From an uncultured Clostridia bacterium (lineage in GTDB: Bacteria; Bacillota; Clostridia; TANB77; CAG-508), in NCBI GenBank assembly GCA_947588885.1, contig CANQAH010000007.1, positions 1 to 42,141 of the forward strand: 42,141 bases of DNA, read 5' to 3'. Numbering within the stretch: the first letter of the stretch is position 1; each line of letters starts with the position of its first letter. The position numbers and the translations under genes are program-made. Of this stretch, positions 1 to 8,780 are shown piece after piece. Under the pieces are notes generated by a model. That model did not search any database. It was not told the origin of the DNA and saw only the letters and a program-made list of their open reading frames with translations.

Positions 1-1112
1 AACCTTTTTTCAAAATCATCTGTTACTTTTTGATTTCTTTTTGCTATAAGTTTTAAAATTCCAGCTTCAAACATAATATTTTTTTGTGTAGCCCATTTTA
101 TGTCATTTTCAAGTTCTGATAATTTATATATTATATCGAATAATTCTTCTTTATCTGTTTTTTCTGCAATGTTTTTAATTAAGCTTAAATCATTTTCATT
201 ATATAGTGCTAATTTTCCTTGTACTTTAAATAAAAGAATATCTTTTACGTATTTTATAATTTCCCATAAAAAATTATATAAATCTTTTCCATCGGCAATT
301 ACTTCTTCTATTGTATTTAGTGCTTTTTCTTCATCTTTTTCTATTATACTTTCAGTAATTTTATTTATATATTCAATCTTTGGAATTCCTACTAATTCTT
401 TTATTTTATCATCTACTATTTCTTTATCACCATCTTGTATACATCTTTCTAATATACTTATTGCATCTCTCATTCCACCTTCTGAAAGTACTGCTATTGT
501 ATTTAATGCCTCTTCTGTAATATTTATTTCTGATTCCTTGCAAATTACTTTTAGTCTTTTAATTATATCCTCTTCTGATATCTTTTTAAAATCAAATCTT
601 TGGCATCTAGAAAGAATTGTTGCTGGTAATTTTTGAGGTTCTGTTGTTGCTAATATAAATTTTACATGTTCTGGTGGTTCCTCCAATGTTTTTAAAAGAG
701 CATTAAAAGCACCTGTTGACAACATATGTACCTCATCTATTATATATACTCTATATTTTGCTTTTGTTGGTAAAAAATTAACTTCTTCTCTTATACTTCT
801 AATATCTTCAACACTGTTATTAGATGCAGCATCCATTTCTACCACATCTGTAAGAGATCCATTTAAAATTTCTTTGCATATTTCGCATTCATTACATGGT
901 TCTCCATCCTTTGGATTTAAGCAATTTACTGCTCTTGCAAGTATCTTTGCTGCTGATGTTTTTCCTGTTCCTCTTCCCCCATTAAAAAGATATGCATGTC
1001 CAACTCTGTCTGCAATTATTTGGTTCTTTAGTGTTCTTGTTATATGTTCTTGTCCTGCAAAATCTTCAAATTTTAGTGGTCTAAATTTTCTATATAACGC
1101 TGTATATGCCAA
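1..1112 (-). CDS. dnaX: DNA polymerase III subunit gamma/tau, N-terminal part (runs off left edge)
   Basis: Minus-strand translation from TTG at 1112 reads (M)AYTALYRKFRPLKFEDFAGQEHITRTLKNQI...GHAYLFNGGRGTGKTSAAKILARAVNC...VEMDAASNNSVEDIR..., the classic DnaX clamp-loader ATPase. GAGGTGG-type RBS upstream. Not in the ORF list because it is truncated by the window edge. Confidence 0.95.
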   Translation of the reverse strand, partial: MAYTALYRKFRPLKFEDFAGQEHITRTLKNQIIADRVGHAYLFNGGRGTGKTSAAKILARAVNCLNPKDGEPCNECEICKEILNGSLTDVVEMDAASNNSVEDIRSIREEVNFLPTKAKYRVYIIDEVHMLSTGAFNALLKTLEEPPEHVKFILATTEPQKLPATILSRCQRFDFKKISEEDIIKRLKVICKESEINITEEALNTIAVLSEGGMRDAISILERCIQDGDKEIVDDKIKELVGIPKIEYINKITESIIEKDEEKALNTIEEVIADGKDLYNFLWEIIKYVKDILLFKVQGKLALYNENDLSLIKNIAEKTDKEELFDIIYKLSELENDIKWATQKNIMFEAGILKLIAKRNQKVTDDFEKR

Positions 1113-1139
1113 CTCTTTCCACCTCTTTCATAAAAAAAT

Positions 1140-1275
1140 GGTATAAACTTTAGCTTCTCTGTGGAAAGCATGTATCACATAAATGCACTACTTATCGCTG
1201 CTTTCTTCCGAATCTGACGAGGTTCATAGCTTTTTATCGAAACATACTCTCCACTCAAAAGCTATCACTTATACC
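1140..1275 (-). ncRNA. ffs: Signal recognition particle RNA
   Basis: Minus strand contains GTCAGATTCGGAAGAAAGCAGC (SRP helix 8 core, GGAA tetraloop). Ends are closed by GGTATAA/TTATACC and followed by a T-run. Position between tadA and dnaX matches conserved Firmicute synteny. Confidence 0.88.
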
Positions 1276-1281
1276 AATGAA

Positions 1282-1310
1282 ATTATATACTGAACTTTGA
1301 GTTTTATCAA
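1282..1310 (-). promoter_or_regulatory. Sigma-A-type promoter for SRP RNA
   Basis: Minus strand TTGATA - 17 nt - TATAAT ending about 7 nt before the RNA 5' end. Confidence 0.65.
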
Positions 1311-1315
1311 GTATT

Positions 1316-2056
1316 TTATTCACTTCTTTTGAAAACTACTTTTGAAAAATCTGTTATTTCCTTGTCAACAGAGCCTTTTTCTTCAAATTTTTCTGCAGGT
1401 AATTTTATTGTTACAGTTCCTTTAAATTTTTCATCATTCGTTGTCTCGATTATTAAGTCAAATGTAAAATTGAATTCTAAATCTTCTTCATTAATGCCCG
1501 CTTTTTTCAATAATTCATTATTATATTTTATTTCTTCTCCTTCATCTGATATGTATTTGCCTAAATTTTGGTTTCTTACTCTAAAAGCAATTATTCCACC
1601 ATTTTGTCCTATTTCTTGATTTTGCATATTATCTGATTTAGCACTTTTATATTCAAATCCTTTTTGTAAAAAATTTTCTGTACTATTTACATAGTTTGTT
1701 TTTATGTCTGTACTCGTTGGGAGTAGTAGTACTGTCTCTCCTATTTTATTTGATGTTTTAATATTTTCTACTTTTATACTTTTTATATTATCTTCCTTTT
1801 TAGTTGTTGCATTTTTTCCTATATACATATAAATATCATTGTTTTGCGCTATATCTAAATCCCAAAGCTTATCACTTTCATTGCTTTTTGCATCAATTGC
1901 ACTTTTTATTATTATTTTATCGAGTTTATATGGCATGTTTATTTCGCCTTGTTCATTGTATACAATCATCAGTATTATTGATATTGCAATTGCAATGACT
2001 AGAAAAAAAATAAATACATATTTTTTTATTATACTTTTTTGTTTTTCTTTATCCAT
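1316..2056 (-). CDS. Hypothetical membrane-anchored protein (one N-terminal TM helix)
   Basis: ORF with N-terminal hydrophobic segment YVFIFFLVIAIAISIILMIVY; no recognised domain. Confidence 0.7.
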   Translation of the reverse strand: MDKEKQKSIIKKYVFIFFLVIAIAISIILMIVYNEQGEINMPYKLDKIIIKSAIDAKSNESDKLWDLDIAQNNDIYMYIGKNATTKKEDNIKSIKVENIKTSNKIGETVLLLPTSTDIKTNYVNSTENFLQKGFEYKSAKSDNMQNQEIGQNGGIIAFRVRNQNLGKYISDEGEEIKYNNELLKKAGINEEDLEFNFTFDLIIETTNDEKFKGTVTIKLPAEKFEEKGSVDKEITDFSKVVFKRSE

Positions 2057-2066
2057 TTTTTCCTCA

Positions 2067-2522
2067 CTATTTTTTTTGCCTTAGTAATTTAAAAAAATCT
2101 TTTAGTATATCTCTGCATTGATCTTCTAATACTCCATATTCTATTTCTACAGTATGATTAAATTTATAGTCTTTTAATAAATTTAGTACTGAACCACATG
2201 CTCCTGTTTTTTCGTCCAATGTTCCGATGTAAACTTTTTTTATTCTAGCTTGTATTATTGCACCAGCACACATTGGACACGGTTCTAACGTTGTATACAT
2301 TTCACAATCTGTCAATCTCCATGAATCTAATTTTCTACTTGCCTTTTTTATCGCTCTTATTTCAGCATGTTCTGTTGTATCATTTTTTATTTCTTTTAAA
2401 TTGTGAGCTCTTGCAATTATTTTGCCATCTTTGACTATTACAACTCCTATTGGAATCTCTTCTTTTTCATATGCTTTTTGAGCTTCCTTTAGAGCTTGTC
2501 TCATAAAATTTTCTTTTTCCAT
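2067..2522 (-). CDS. tadA: tRNA-specific adenosine deaminase
   Basis: HAEIRAIKKA and PCPMCAGAIIQARI zinc-deaminase motifs; next to ffs-dnaX. Confidence 0.95.
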   Translation of the reverse strand: MEKENFMRQALKEAQKAYEKEEIPIGVVIVKDGKIIARAHNLKEIKNDTTEHAEIRAIKKASRKLDSWRLTDCEMYTTLEPCPMCAGAIIQARIKKVYIGTLDEKTGACGSVLNLLKDYKFNHTVEIEYGVLEDQCRDILKDFFKLLRQKK

Positions 2523-2672
2523 TATTCTTCTTTCATCTTATTCTGTTTTTTTAATTATATGATTTTTTATTGCCTTTTTATTTACGTTGGAACATTATGC
2601 ATTTATGTCTTATAATTCTTGTTTATTATAATATAAAAATCTTTAATATACAAGTTTTATAGATACTACATG

Positions 2673-3671
2673 TTATACAATATATAATATTTTATTATTA
2701 GGAAAATATTTTTGTAATTTCTCTTTAAAAAAATCTTCACCTTCTTTTCTTATTTCTTTTTTATACCAATACTTTCCTCTACCTCTCCCAGTCATCATTT
2801 CTTTATCATATATATTAATGGCATTTGGAAATGCTTCCTCATTTATTTTAGTATGGACATAACTATATGTCATAAAAATGATTTCAAAAAATGTATCTTT
2901 TTTTACTTTTTCATTTAAATTTTTTTCAAGTATTTTTATTAATTCTAAATATTTTTCTTTCCAATTTTCGATAAAAATAACTGGTGCAATTAAAATCCCA
3001 ACATCATATCCCGCTTCTTTTAATTTATTTATTGCTTCAATTCTTCCATATAATCTTGATGTTCCAAACTCTACTTTATTTATTATTTCTTCTGGATTCA
3101 CGCTCATTCTAACTATTACTTTATTCTTATGATCAAGATTTAATATAGGATCAACCATGTCAAATTTTGTAGGAAATGTTAATTTACCTTTAGAAGAATT
3201 CTTAAAGTTTTCGATTGTCCATACTAAATTATTTGTAATTGTATTTTCTAAAATTAAGTCGCTATTACTACCTATTTCAAATGTCAATTCTTTTTCTGAT
3301 TGTTCTGCTGTTTTAATTATCTTTTTTAGCATTTCTTCTCTATTTACAAATAGTCTTAAATAAGCGCATTTATTGTAATTGCAGACTAAATAGCAATACA
3401 TACAAGATGCTGTGCAGCCTGATGATGTATATGGAACCAAATAGTCTGAAACTTTATGATTTTCAACAAATTTTTGCGTTTTTCTAGTTCCTATTATTAG
3501 ATTCCTTTTCATATATGGAAATTCTTTATTTGATTTTTTTCTCATTTCCTCTATATTATTATGACTTTCAATTTCTTTTTTAGGAATTTCTTTATATTTT
3601 TCTAGTAACTCTTTTCCTAATTTATAATTTTCTATATTTTTTTCATAGTATATGCAATCTGGAATAAACAT
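2673..3671 (-). CDS. splB: Spore photoproduct lyase family radical SAM protein
   Basis: CTASCMYC (CxxxCxxC) within YTSSGCTASCMYCYLVCNYN, and overall SPL-like layout. Confidence 0.8.
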   Translation of the reverse strand: MFIPDCIYYEKNIENYKLGKELLEKYKEIPKKEIESHNNIEEMRKKSNKEFPYMKRNLIIGTRKTQKFVENHKVSDYLVPYTSSGCTASCMYCYLVCNYNKCAYLRLFVNREEMLKKIIKTAEQSEKELTFEIGSNSDLILENTITNNLVWTIENFKNSSKGKLTFPTKFDMVDPILNLDHKNKVIVRMSVNPEEIINKVEFGTSRLYGRIEAINKLKEAGYDVGILIAPVIFIENWKEKYLELIKILEKNLNEKVKKDTFFEIIFMTYSYVHTKINEEAFPNAINIYDKEMMTGRGRGKYWYKKEIRKEGEDFFKEKLQKYFPNNKILYIV

Positions 3672-3715
3672 TATCTCACCTCATTTTTATTTTTTTCTTT
3701 CGGTGTTTTTTTATT

Positions 3716-3747
3716 CAAAAAAAGAGCCTTTTGATTGGCTCTTTTCC
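3716..3747 (-). terminator. Rho-independent terminator of ABC transporter gene
   Basis: Minus strand AAAAGAGCC-AATCAAAA-GGCTCTTTTTTT. Confidence 0.8.
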
Positions 3748-3770
3748 ACATTTTATTATTAAGCTGTGTA

Positions 3771-5546
3771 TTATTTTAGTCTTCCATAATACATATCACT
3801 AAATATTCCATTCTTTTCAATTAGTTCGTCATATTTTCCACTTTCTTCTATTTTTCCTTTATTTAATACTATAATTTGATCACAGTTTTTAAGTGTACTT
3901 AATCTGTGTGCGATTGAAATTATTGTTGTATTATTTTCTTTTTGAAGTTTCTCTATTTCAGCTTGTATGTGTCTTTCAGAAGTATTGTCTAGTGCTGATG
4001 TAGCTTCATCTAATATTAATATTTTTGGTTTTCTTAAAAAGATTCTTGCTATTGCTATTCTTTGTCTTTGTCCTCCAGATAAATTATTTCCTCCTTCTGA
4101 AATTATTGAATCAAATTTTTCTGGCAAGCTTTCTATATAATCATATATGTATGCTTTTTTTGCAGCTTCTTCTACCTCTTCTAATGATATTTCTCTATCT
4201 AATCCATAGCAAATATTTTCGTATATTGTTCCTGCAATTAAAAATGGTGATTGTGGTACAAGTGCAATTAACTCTGAAATGTCTTTTCTACTTAATGTTT
4301 TAATATCTTTAGAATCTATCGTTATTTTTCCTTCAGCTTTCTCAAGTTTTGATATTGCCTTTATTAATGATGATTTTCCGCATCCACTTGGTCCAGCTAT
4401 TCCTAAAAACATTCCTTTATCTATGTCTATATTGAATTGGTCTAATATTTTTTTCTCTTTATCTTCATTATAATAGAAGTCTAAGTCTTTTATTGCAATA
4501 ATAGAATCTATAGTTTTTTGCTTTTTAGCTGGCATTAATTCTCTATAAGAAAAATCGTTTGGTATTTCTACCATTTTAAAGAAATCTGTTGCTAATACTG
4601 TACATTCTGATAATTCATCAAAAATTCTATGTAATTCTTCAAGTGGTTTTGTTAATTGAGTAAAACATAAATATGCTGTTAAGACACTACCTACTGAAAT
4701 TATATTTTTAGTTGCTAAATATGTTGATATTCCAATTATTAAAACTGTAAAAAATGCTTGATTTATAAATTTTAAACAGTCATATATTGCCATTGAAACA
4801 TGGTGTTTCATTTCTTTTTTTCTTAAAAATTCAGATTTATTATCAAATCGATTTGTTTCAAAATCTACACTATCAGAAATTCTTATTACTTCTATTCCGT
4901 TTATTAGTTCAACTATTGTTCCGTCCATTTGTGCTTTGCTTTCTAATAATTCAACTCTTATTCCTTTTTGACTTGTTATTTGTTTATATACTATTAAAAT
5001 TCCTATTGGAATTACTAACATCATTGGTAATGCTAATATAAATGGAAGTGTTATAAATATTGTTATAATAGCTGCAATGCTGTTAAATACTGCTGGTGCA
5101 AAATCCATAAATAATAATTTTTCTAATTTTACAGTTCCTTCTAAGCATCTATTCATTCTTCCATGTATATTGCCTGTCATATTTTCTCTAAAATATGATA
5201 AAGGCGCCATTAGTAAAGATTTTATAACCATTCCTCTTGCTAATTTTTCTGTTCTTGTTGCTGTATCTTCAACTATTACTCTTCTTACTATTTTTATTAT
5301 TTCATTTACTACATTTACTATAAGTATCAATATTAAAAAAGGTATTACTTTTGTAAATGAAATTTCGTTTTGTATTAATATATCATCTGTCAACCATCCT
5401 ATTGCTTTAGGTGTTATTTGTGTTAATATAGCTGAAATAATCATTATTAATATAATTATTCCAAACATTATTTTCTGTCTTTTACTTAGTATTTTATAAA
5501 TTTTTTTTAGTACATTTTTTATAGAATTATTTTTGTTTTTCTTCAT
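3771..5546 (-). CDS. ABC transporter, fused permease and ATP-binding protein (exporter type)
   Basis: N-terminal TM domain, Walker A GPSGCGKSS, signature LSGGQRQRIAIARI, Walker B ILILDEATSALD. Confidence 0.93.
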   Translation of the reverse strand: MKKNKNNSIKNVLKKIYKILSKRQKIMFGIIILIMIISAILTQITPKAIGWLTDDILIQNEISFTKVIPFLILILIVNVVNEIIKIVRRVIVEDTATRTEKLARGMVIKSLLMAPLSYFRENMTGNIHGRMNRCLEGTVKLEKLLFMDFAPAVFNSIAAIITIFITLPFILALPMMLVIPIGILIVYKQITSQKGIRVELLESKAQMDGTIVELINGIEVIRISDSVDFETNRFDNKSEFLRKKEMKHHVSMAIYDCLKFINQAFFTVLIIGISTYLATKNIISVGSVLTAYLCFTQLTKPLEELHRIFDELSECTVLATDFFKMVEIPNDFSYRELMPAKKQKTIDSIIAIKDLDFYYNEDKEKKILDQFNIDIDKGMFLGIAGPSGCGKSSLIKAISKLEKAEGKITIDSKDIKTLSRKDISELIALVPQSPFLIAGTIYENICYGLDREISLEEVEEAAKKAYIYDYIESLPEKFDSIISEGGNNLSGGQRQRIAIARIFLRKPKILILDEATSALDNTSERHIQAEIEKLQKENNTTIISIAHRLSTLKNCDQIIVLNKGKIEESGKYDELIEKNGIFSDMYYGRLK

Positions 5547-5623
5547 AATTCCTCCTATGTAAACTATTTTTACTCACGTTTTTTATTATAACATAGTTTA
5601 CATAATTTATCAATATTGGCAAT

Positions 5624-5675
5624 AAAAACTGTCAGTATAATAATTTTTTGTAAAATTATTATTTCTGACAGTTTC
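5624..5675 (-). terminator. Terminator downstream of 5689..7268 genes
   Basis: AACTGTCAG ... CTGACAGTTTTTATT long hairpin on minus strand. Confidence 0.65.
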
Positions 5676-5688
5676 ATAAATTAATGTT

Positions 5689-6306
5689 TTATAATATCTC
5701 GAAATTGTTTATAAAATCGTTAATTTTCTGTTCATTTTTAGCAAAATCTTCTTTTGGTCCAAAAAATGTTATTTTATATATTTTTTCATTTTCAGCAGCA
5801 AATATATCCTGTTTTACATATTCCCTCTCTCCATCTGATATTTCAGCAGTTATTTGAAATCCTTTGGCATTTTTGAAATTTACATCTGAACTATTAGTTT
5901 CTTCATAATATTCAGATGGTGATGAAGTATTGTCTTTTCTTACTTTATCTTTATATTCATCAAGAGACATTTTTTCTTCTAAAACTTTTATATATAAAGA
6001 CGATGTATTTTCATTATCATTTTCTGATGGTATTTCTATTTCTAATGCTCCTAAATAAACACTATTTGGTCCAACTCTTTCTTCATCTACAATTCCTATC
6101 AGTTTCCAATCTTTTAGATATTCTATATTATAATTTTCATTTTGATATGGAATTTTTTCATCTTTTGTTGAATTATTTGCTACTGCATTTTTTTCTTCTA
6201 AATTATTTTCTGATTGCGTATTTTGTTTTTTTATAAAAACAATTCCAAAAGCAATTAATAAAACAATTATTAGTATTATTACAATGATTTTTATTGATTT
6301 TTTCAT
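5689..6306 (-). CDS. Membrane-anchored/secreted protein, possibly PsbP-like
   Basis: N-terminal TM (IIVIILIIVLLIAFGIVFI), Asn/Glu-rich linker, C-terminal fold reminiscent of PsbP-type extracellular domains. Confidence 0.6.
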   Translation of the reverse strand: MKKSIKIIVIILIIVLLIAFGIVFIKKQNTQSENNLEEKNAVANNSTKDEKIPYQNENYNIEYLKDWKLIGIVDEERVGPNSVYLGALEIEIPSENDNENTSSLYIKVLEEKMSLDEYKDKVRKDNTSSPSEYYEETNSSDVNFKNAKGFQITAEISDGEREYVKQDIFAAENEKIYKITFFGPKEDFAKNEQKINDFINNFEIL

Positions 6307-6344
6307 TTTTCTTTCCTTTTGCTATATATTTTTACTAATTCTGA

Positions 6345-7268
6345 TTATCTATATTCTACTTTTTCCAAGTATTTATTTATAAAATCATTTTTGTCTTCTG
6401 TTCTTGTTGTAATTGAATGTTCATCTTTTTCCTCTTCAAGTTTCAAAGTATTATTTCCATAATAAGTAACACTTAACAAATCAAAGGTTTCTAATCCTTC
6501 AATATTTTTTATTGGAGATATTTGTACTTTAATACTGAATTTTTCATATTCAAAGTTTAAGAATCCACCTTCATTGTATAAATCATCAAAATATTCATAA
6601 CTTGTTGGAGTACCTAGTTTTTTAAATAATATATCTAAATTTTCATGTGAATTTACAAATTCTTCTGACTCTCCTAAATACATTTCATCTGACGTTCCAA
6701 ATGTAAATTTTGCTAAATCCATAGCAATACTTCCGTCTTCAAAACACTCTCTTATTGTTCTTGATTGATTCTTTTCATTCCATATTCTAATTGCATTATA
6801 ATGAGTATAATCTTTCCCCTGTTCTTCATATATTTTTATACTACTTTCAGGTTCAATTATTTCTTCACTATTTAAAACTTCTTCCCAATTTTCATATTGT
6901 TTATCGTTTAAAGTAAAAGGTCCAAATTTATCAATTGCCTCGCTTGTAATTGGAACATCTATTTTATAAAGTTGATCTTCTACTGTTGGTAAAACACAAT
7001 TTATAGAATCTACTTCTACATCTTTTATTTCTTTCATGTTTTTAAAATATTCTATATTGGTTAAATTTTCAGATGATTGTTCATTTTCTTCTTGAGAATC
7101 ATTTGATGTAGCGTATTCTTCAGTTTGTTTTGCATTTTCTTTCTTATCATTATCTTTTTCATTTTCTTTTGTTAGTGTACTAATTAAAACAATTGATATT
7201 ACAACTACTGCAACTATTACTAATGATATAATACAAATTAATGTTTTTTTATTCATATTTATAATCAT
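6345..7268 (-). CDS. Hypothetical membrane-anchored extracellular protein
   Basis: N-terminal TM plus low-complexity acidic linker; no recognised domain. Confidence 0.65.
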   Translation of the reverse strand: MIINMNKKTLICIISLVIVAVVVISIVLISTLTKENEKDNDKKENAKQTEEYATSNDSQEENEQSSENLTNIEYFKNMKEIKDVEVDSINCVLPTVEDQLYKIDVPITSEAIDKFGPFTLNDKQYENWEEVLNSEEIIEPESSIKIYEEQGKDYTHYNAIRIWNEKNQSRTIRECFEDGSIAMDLAKFTFGTSDEMYLGESEEFVNSHENLDILFKKLGTPTSYEYFDDLYNEGGFLNFEYEKFSIKVQISPIKNIEGLETFDLLSVTYYGNNTLKLEEEKDEHSITTRTEDKNDFINKYLEKVEYR

Positions 7269-7413
7269 TCCTTTCTGAAATATAAATTAATTCTTTCAGT
7301 ATAAAATTTTAGTTTAAACAATTTTACAATTGTTTCTTATAGTATATATATAATCATATTATTTGTAAATTTTTTTCAATTGATTTTTAATTTTTTTGTT
7401 ATGGATACAGTAA

Positions 7414-7989
7414 CTATTTTTTAAGCAATAAAATTTTTGCTGCTTGATATTGAGGCAAAATTATCTCTTTTCCTTTATTTGACAATTTATTGTAGCTTCT
7501 CTGTAATTTATTATAAACAAATTCCGCTCCTTCATCTATAGACATATTTTTTTCTACATATACCATTCGAAGTAATGACGGTACACTACAAAAATGAGCC
7601 ATAGCATCTGCATCAGCTATGCATATTTCCTCTGGTGTAGTTTTTTGAGCTAATTTACTCCCACGATGATTTAATATACATTTTTCTATTAATTCTACAT
7701 CTTCTTTAGCTAATGTGTAAGGTTTTAATAATTCTTCCGCTATTTTAGCTCCAATTATATGATGCTCTTCAGTATACGATTTATCAGTAACTGAAGCAAC
7801 ATCATGTAATAAAGCAGCTAATGCAACTATATCATGATTTGCTCCATATTCATAACAAATTTCAATAGCTATTTTATAAACTAATTCAATATGATGATCC
7901 CAAGCTCCAATTCCATATGCATTAGATGACAGCATACATCTTTTTTTTACTTCGTTATATATTTCGTTTATTATATCGTTCATTAACAT
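7414..7989 (-). CDS. HD-domain protein (putative phosphohydrolase)
   Basis: Motif HHIELVYKIA...ALAALLHDVASV typical of HD superfamily. Confidence 0.8.
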   Translation of the reverse strand: MLMNDIINEIYNEVKKRCMLSSNAYGIGAWDHHIELVYKIAIEICYEYGANHDIVALAALLHDVASVTDKSYTEEHHIIGAKIAEELLKPYTLAKEDVELIEKCILNHRGSKLAQKTTPEEICIADADAMAHFCSVPSLLRMVYVEKNMSIDEGAEFVYNKLQRSYNKLSNKGKEIILPQYQAAKILLLKK

Positions 7990-8143
7990 ACCTCCTTAAA
8001 TACATATATGAAAGTATATTTTCTAAATTTTCTTTTTTCTGTATTCAAAACAGATATTTATTATATTTCTACTGATGGTTTAGTTTTATTATTGTTTTAA
8101 AATGTTAAGGAAAGGTTTATTATTATCTTTTTACTTATAAAAT

Positions 8144-8182
8144 CTAAAAAATCACCTAACTCAGTAATGATTTAGGTGATTC
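8144..8182 (-). terminator. Terminator downstream of tRNA-Arg
   Basis: Minus strand AATCACCTAA...TTAGGTGATTTTTT. Confidence 0.7.
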
Positions 8183-8238
8183 ACATTAATATTGCAACAC
8201 TTGATATATAATATCGAATGTTTGCATTTTTATCAAAC

Positions 8239-8315
8239 TGGTGCACTTAGAGGGAATCGAACCCCCGACCTCTCCCTTAGGAGGGGAGCGCTCTATCCTA
8301 CTGAGCTATAAATGC
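8239..8315 (-). tRNA. tRNA-Arg (anticodon CCT)
   Basis: Minus strand GCATTTATAGCTCAG...CTCCCCTCCTAAGGGAG...GGTTCGATTCC...TAAGTGCACCA; 7-bp acceptor stem, encoded CCA. Confidence 0.95.
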
Positions 8316-8340
8316 ATATAGGCAGTTAAACTGCCTTATT

Positions 8341-8523
8341 TTAACTATTTAATTTTTTTACAAGTTCTTCTACATCTATTCCATGAACGTCGCATGCTTC
8401 TTCTAGTGTTTCTGCTTGTGAAGCTGGGCAACCTAAACAATGCATTCCTGCGTCTAATAATATTTCTGCTTTTTCTGGATTTGTTTCAAGTATGTCACCA
8501 ATTTTCATTGTTTTTTCAATCAT
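8341..8523 (-). CDS. DUF1858-type small protein
   Basis: GDILETNPEKAEILLDAGMHCLGCPASQAETLEEACDVHGID is characteristic of DUF1858. Confidence 0.85.
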   Translation of the reverse strand: MIEKTMKIGDILETNPEKAEILLDAGMHCLGCPASQAETLEEACDVHGIDVEELVKKLNS

Positions 8524-8582
8524 TTGAGTATCCTCCTTTTTTATAAATCTTTATTATTTTAACATATTTTTTTTCAAAAGTA

Positions 8583-8611
8583 TAGACAAATTCATTTTTT
8601 TGTTGTATTAT
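8583..8611 (+). promoter_or_regulatory. Putative promoter of the plus-strand T4SS-like block
   Basis: TAGACA - 17 nt - TATTAT, followed by AAGGAGG at 8624-8630. Confidence 0.45.
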
Positions 8612-8639
8612 TGCACTATTCTTAAGGAGGTATGACTGT

Positions 8640-8780
8640 TTGAATTTTTTAATCACTTTATTTTTTATCACTTTTTTATTTCATTTATTTATTATTTTTT
8701 CTTTTATATATTCAATGGTTGAAATATTATTTATACAATCTAAGCAAGGTTTTAAATTAAATATGAAGAAAAATTACTAA
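8640..8780 (+). CDS. Small (46 aa) membrane protein, not in the ORF track
   Basis: TTG start 9 nt after AAGGAGG: (M)NFLITLFFITFLFHLFIIFSFIYSMVEILFIQSKQGFKLNMKKNY; its stop overlaps the virD4 start (TAATG). Confidence 0.55.
   Translation: MNFLITLFFITFLFHLFIIFSFIYSMVEILFIQSKQGFKLNMKKNY

Noticed and set aside
100-1146. Plus-strand ORFs of 178 and 90 aa
   Set aside because: Antisense to dnaX; low-complexity Phe/Ser/Leu-rich translations typical of the reverse strand of AT-rich genes.
4025-5499. Plus-strand ORFs opposite the ABC transporter (and similar ones opposite gyrA, dnaN, virB4, mnmG, etc.)
   Set aside because: Shadow ORFs with no RBS or domain; the opposite strand encodes clear conserved proteins.
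8239-8640. tRNA-Arg as integration site for the T4SS block
   Set aside because: The block lies on the 5' side of the tRNA, no duplicated tRNA 3' end or integrase is visible, and a DUF1858 gene intervenes.
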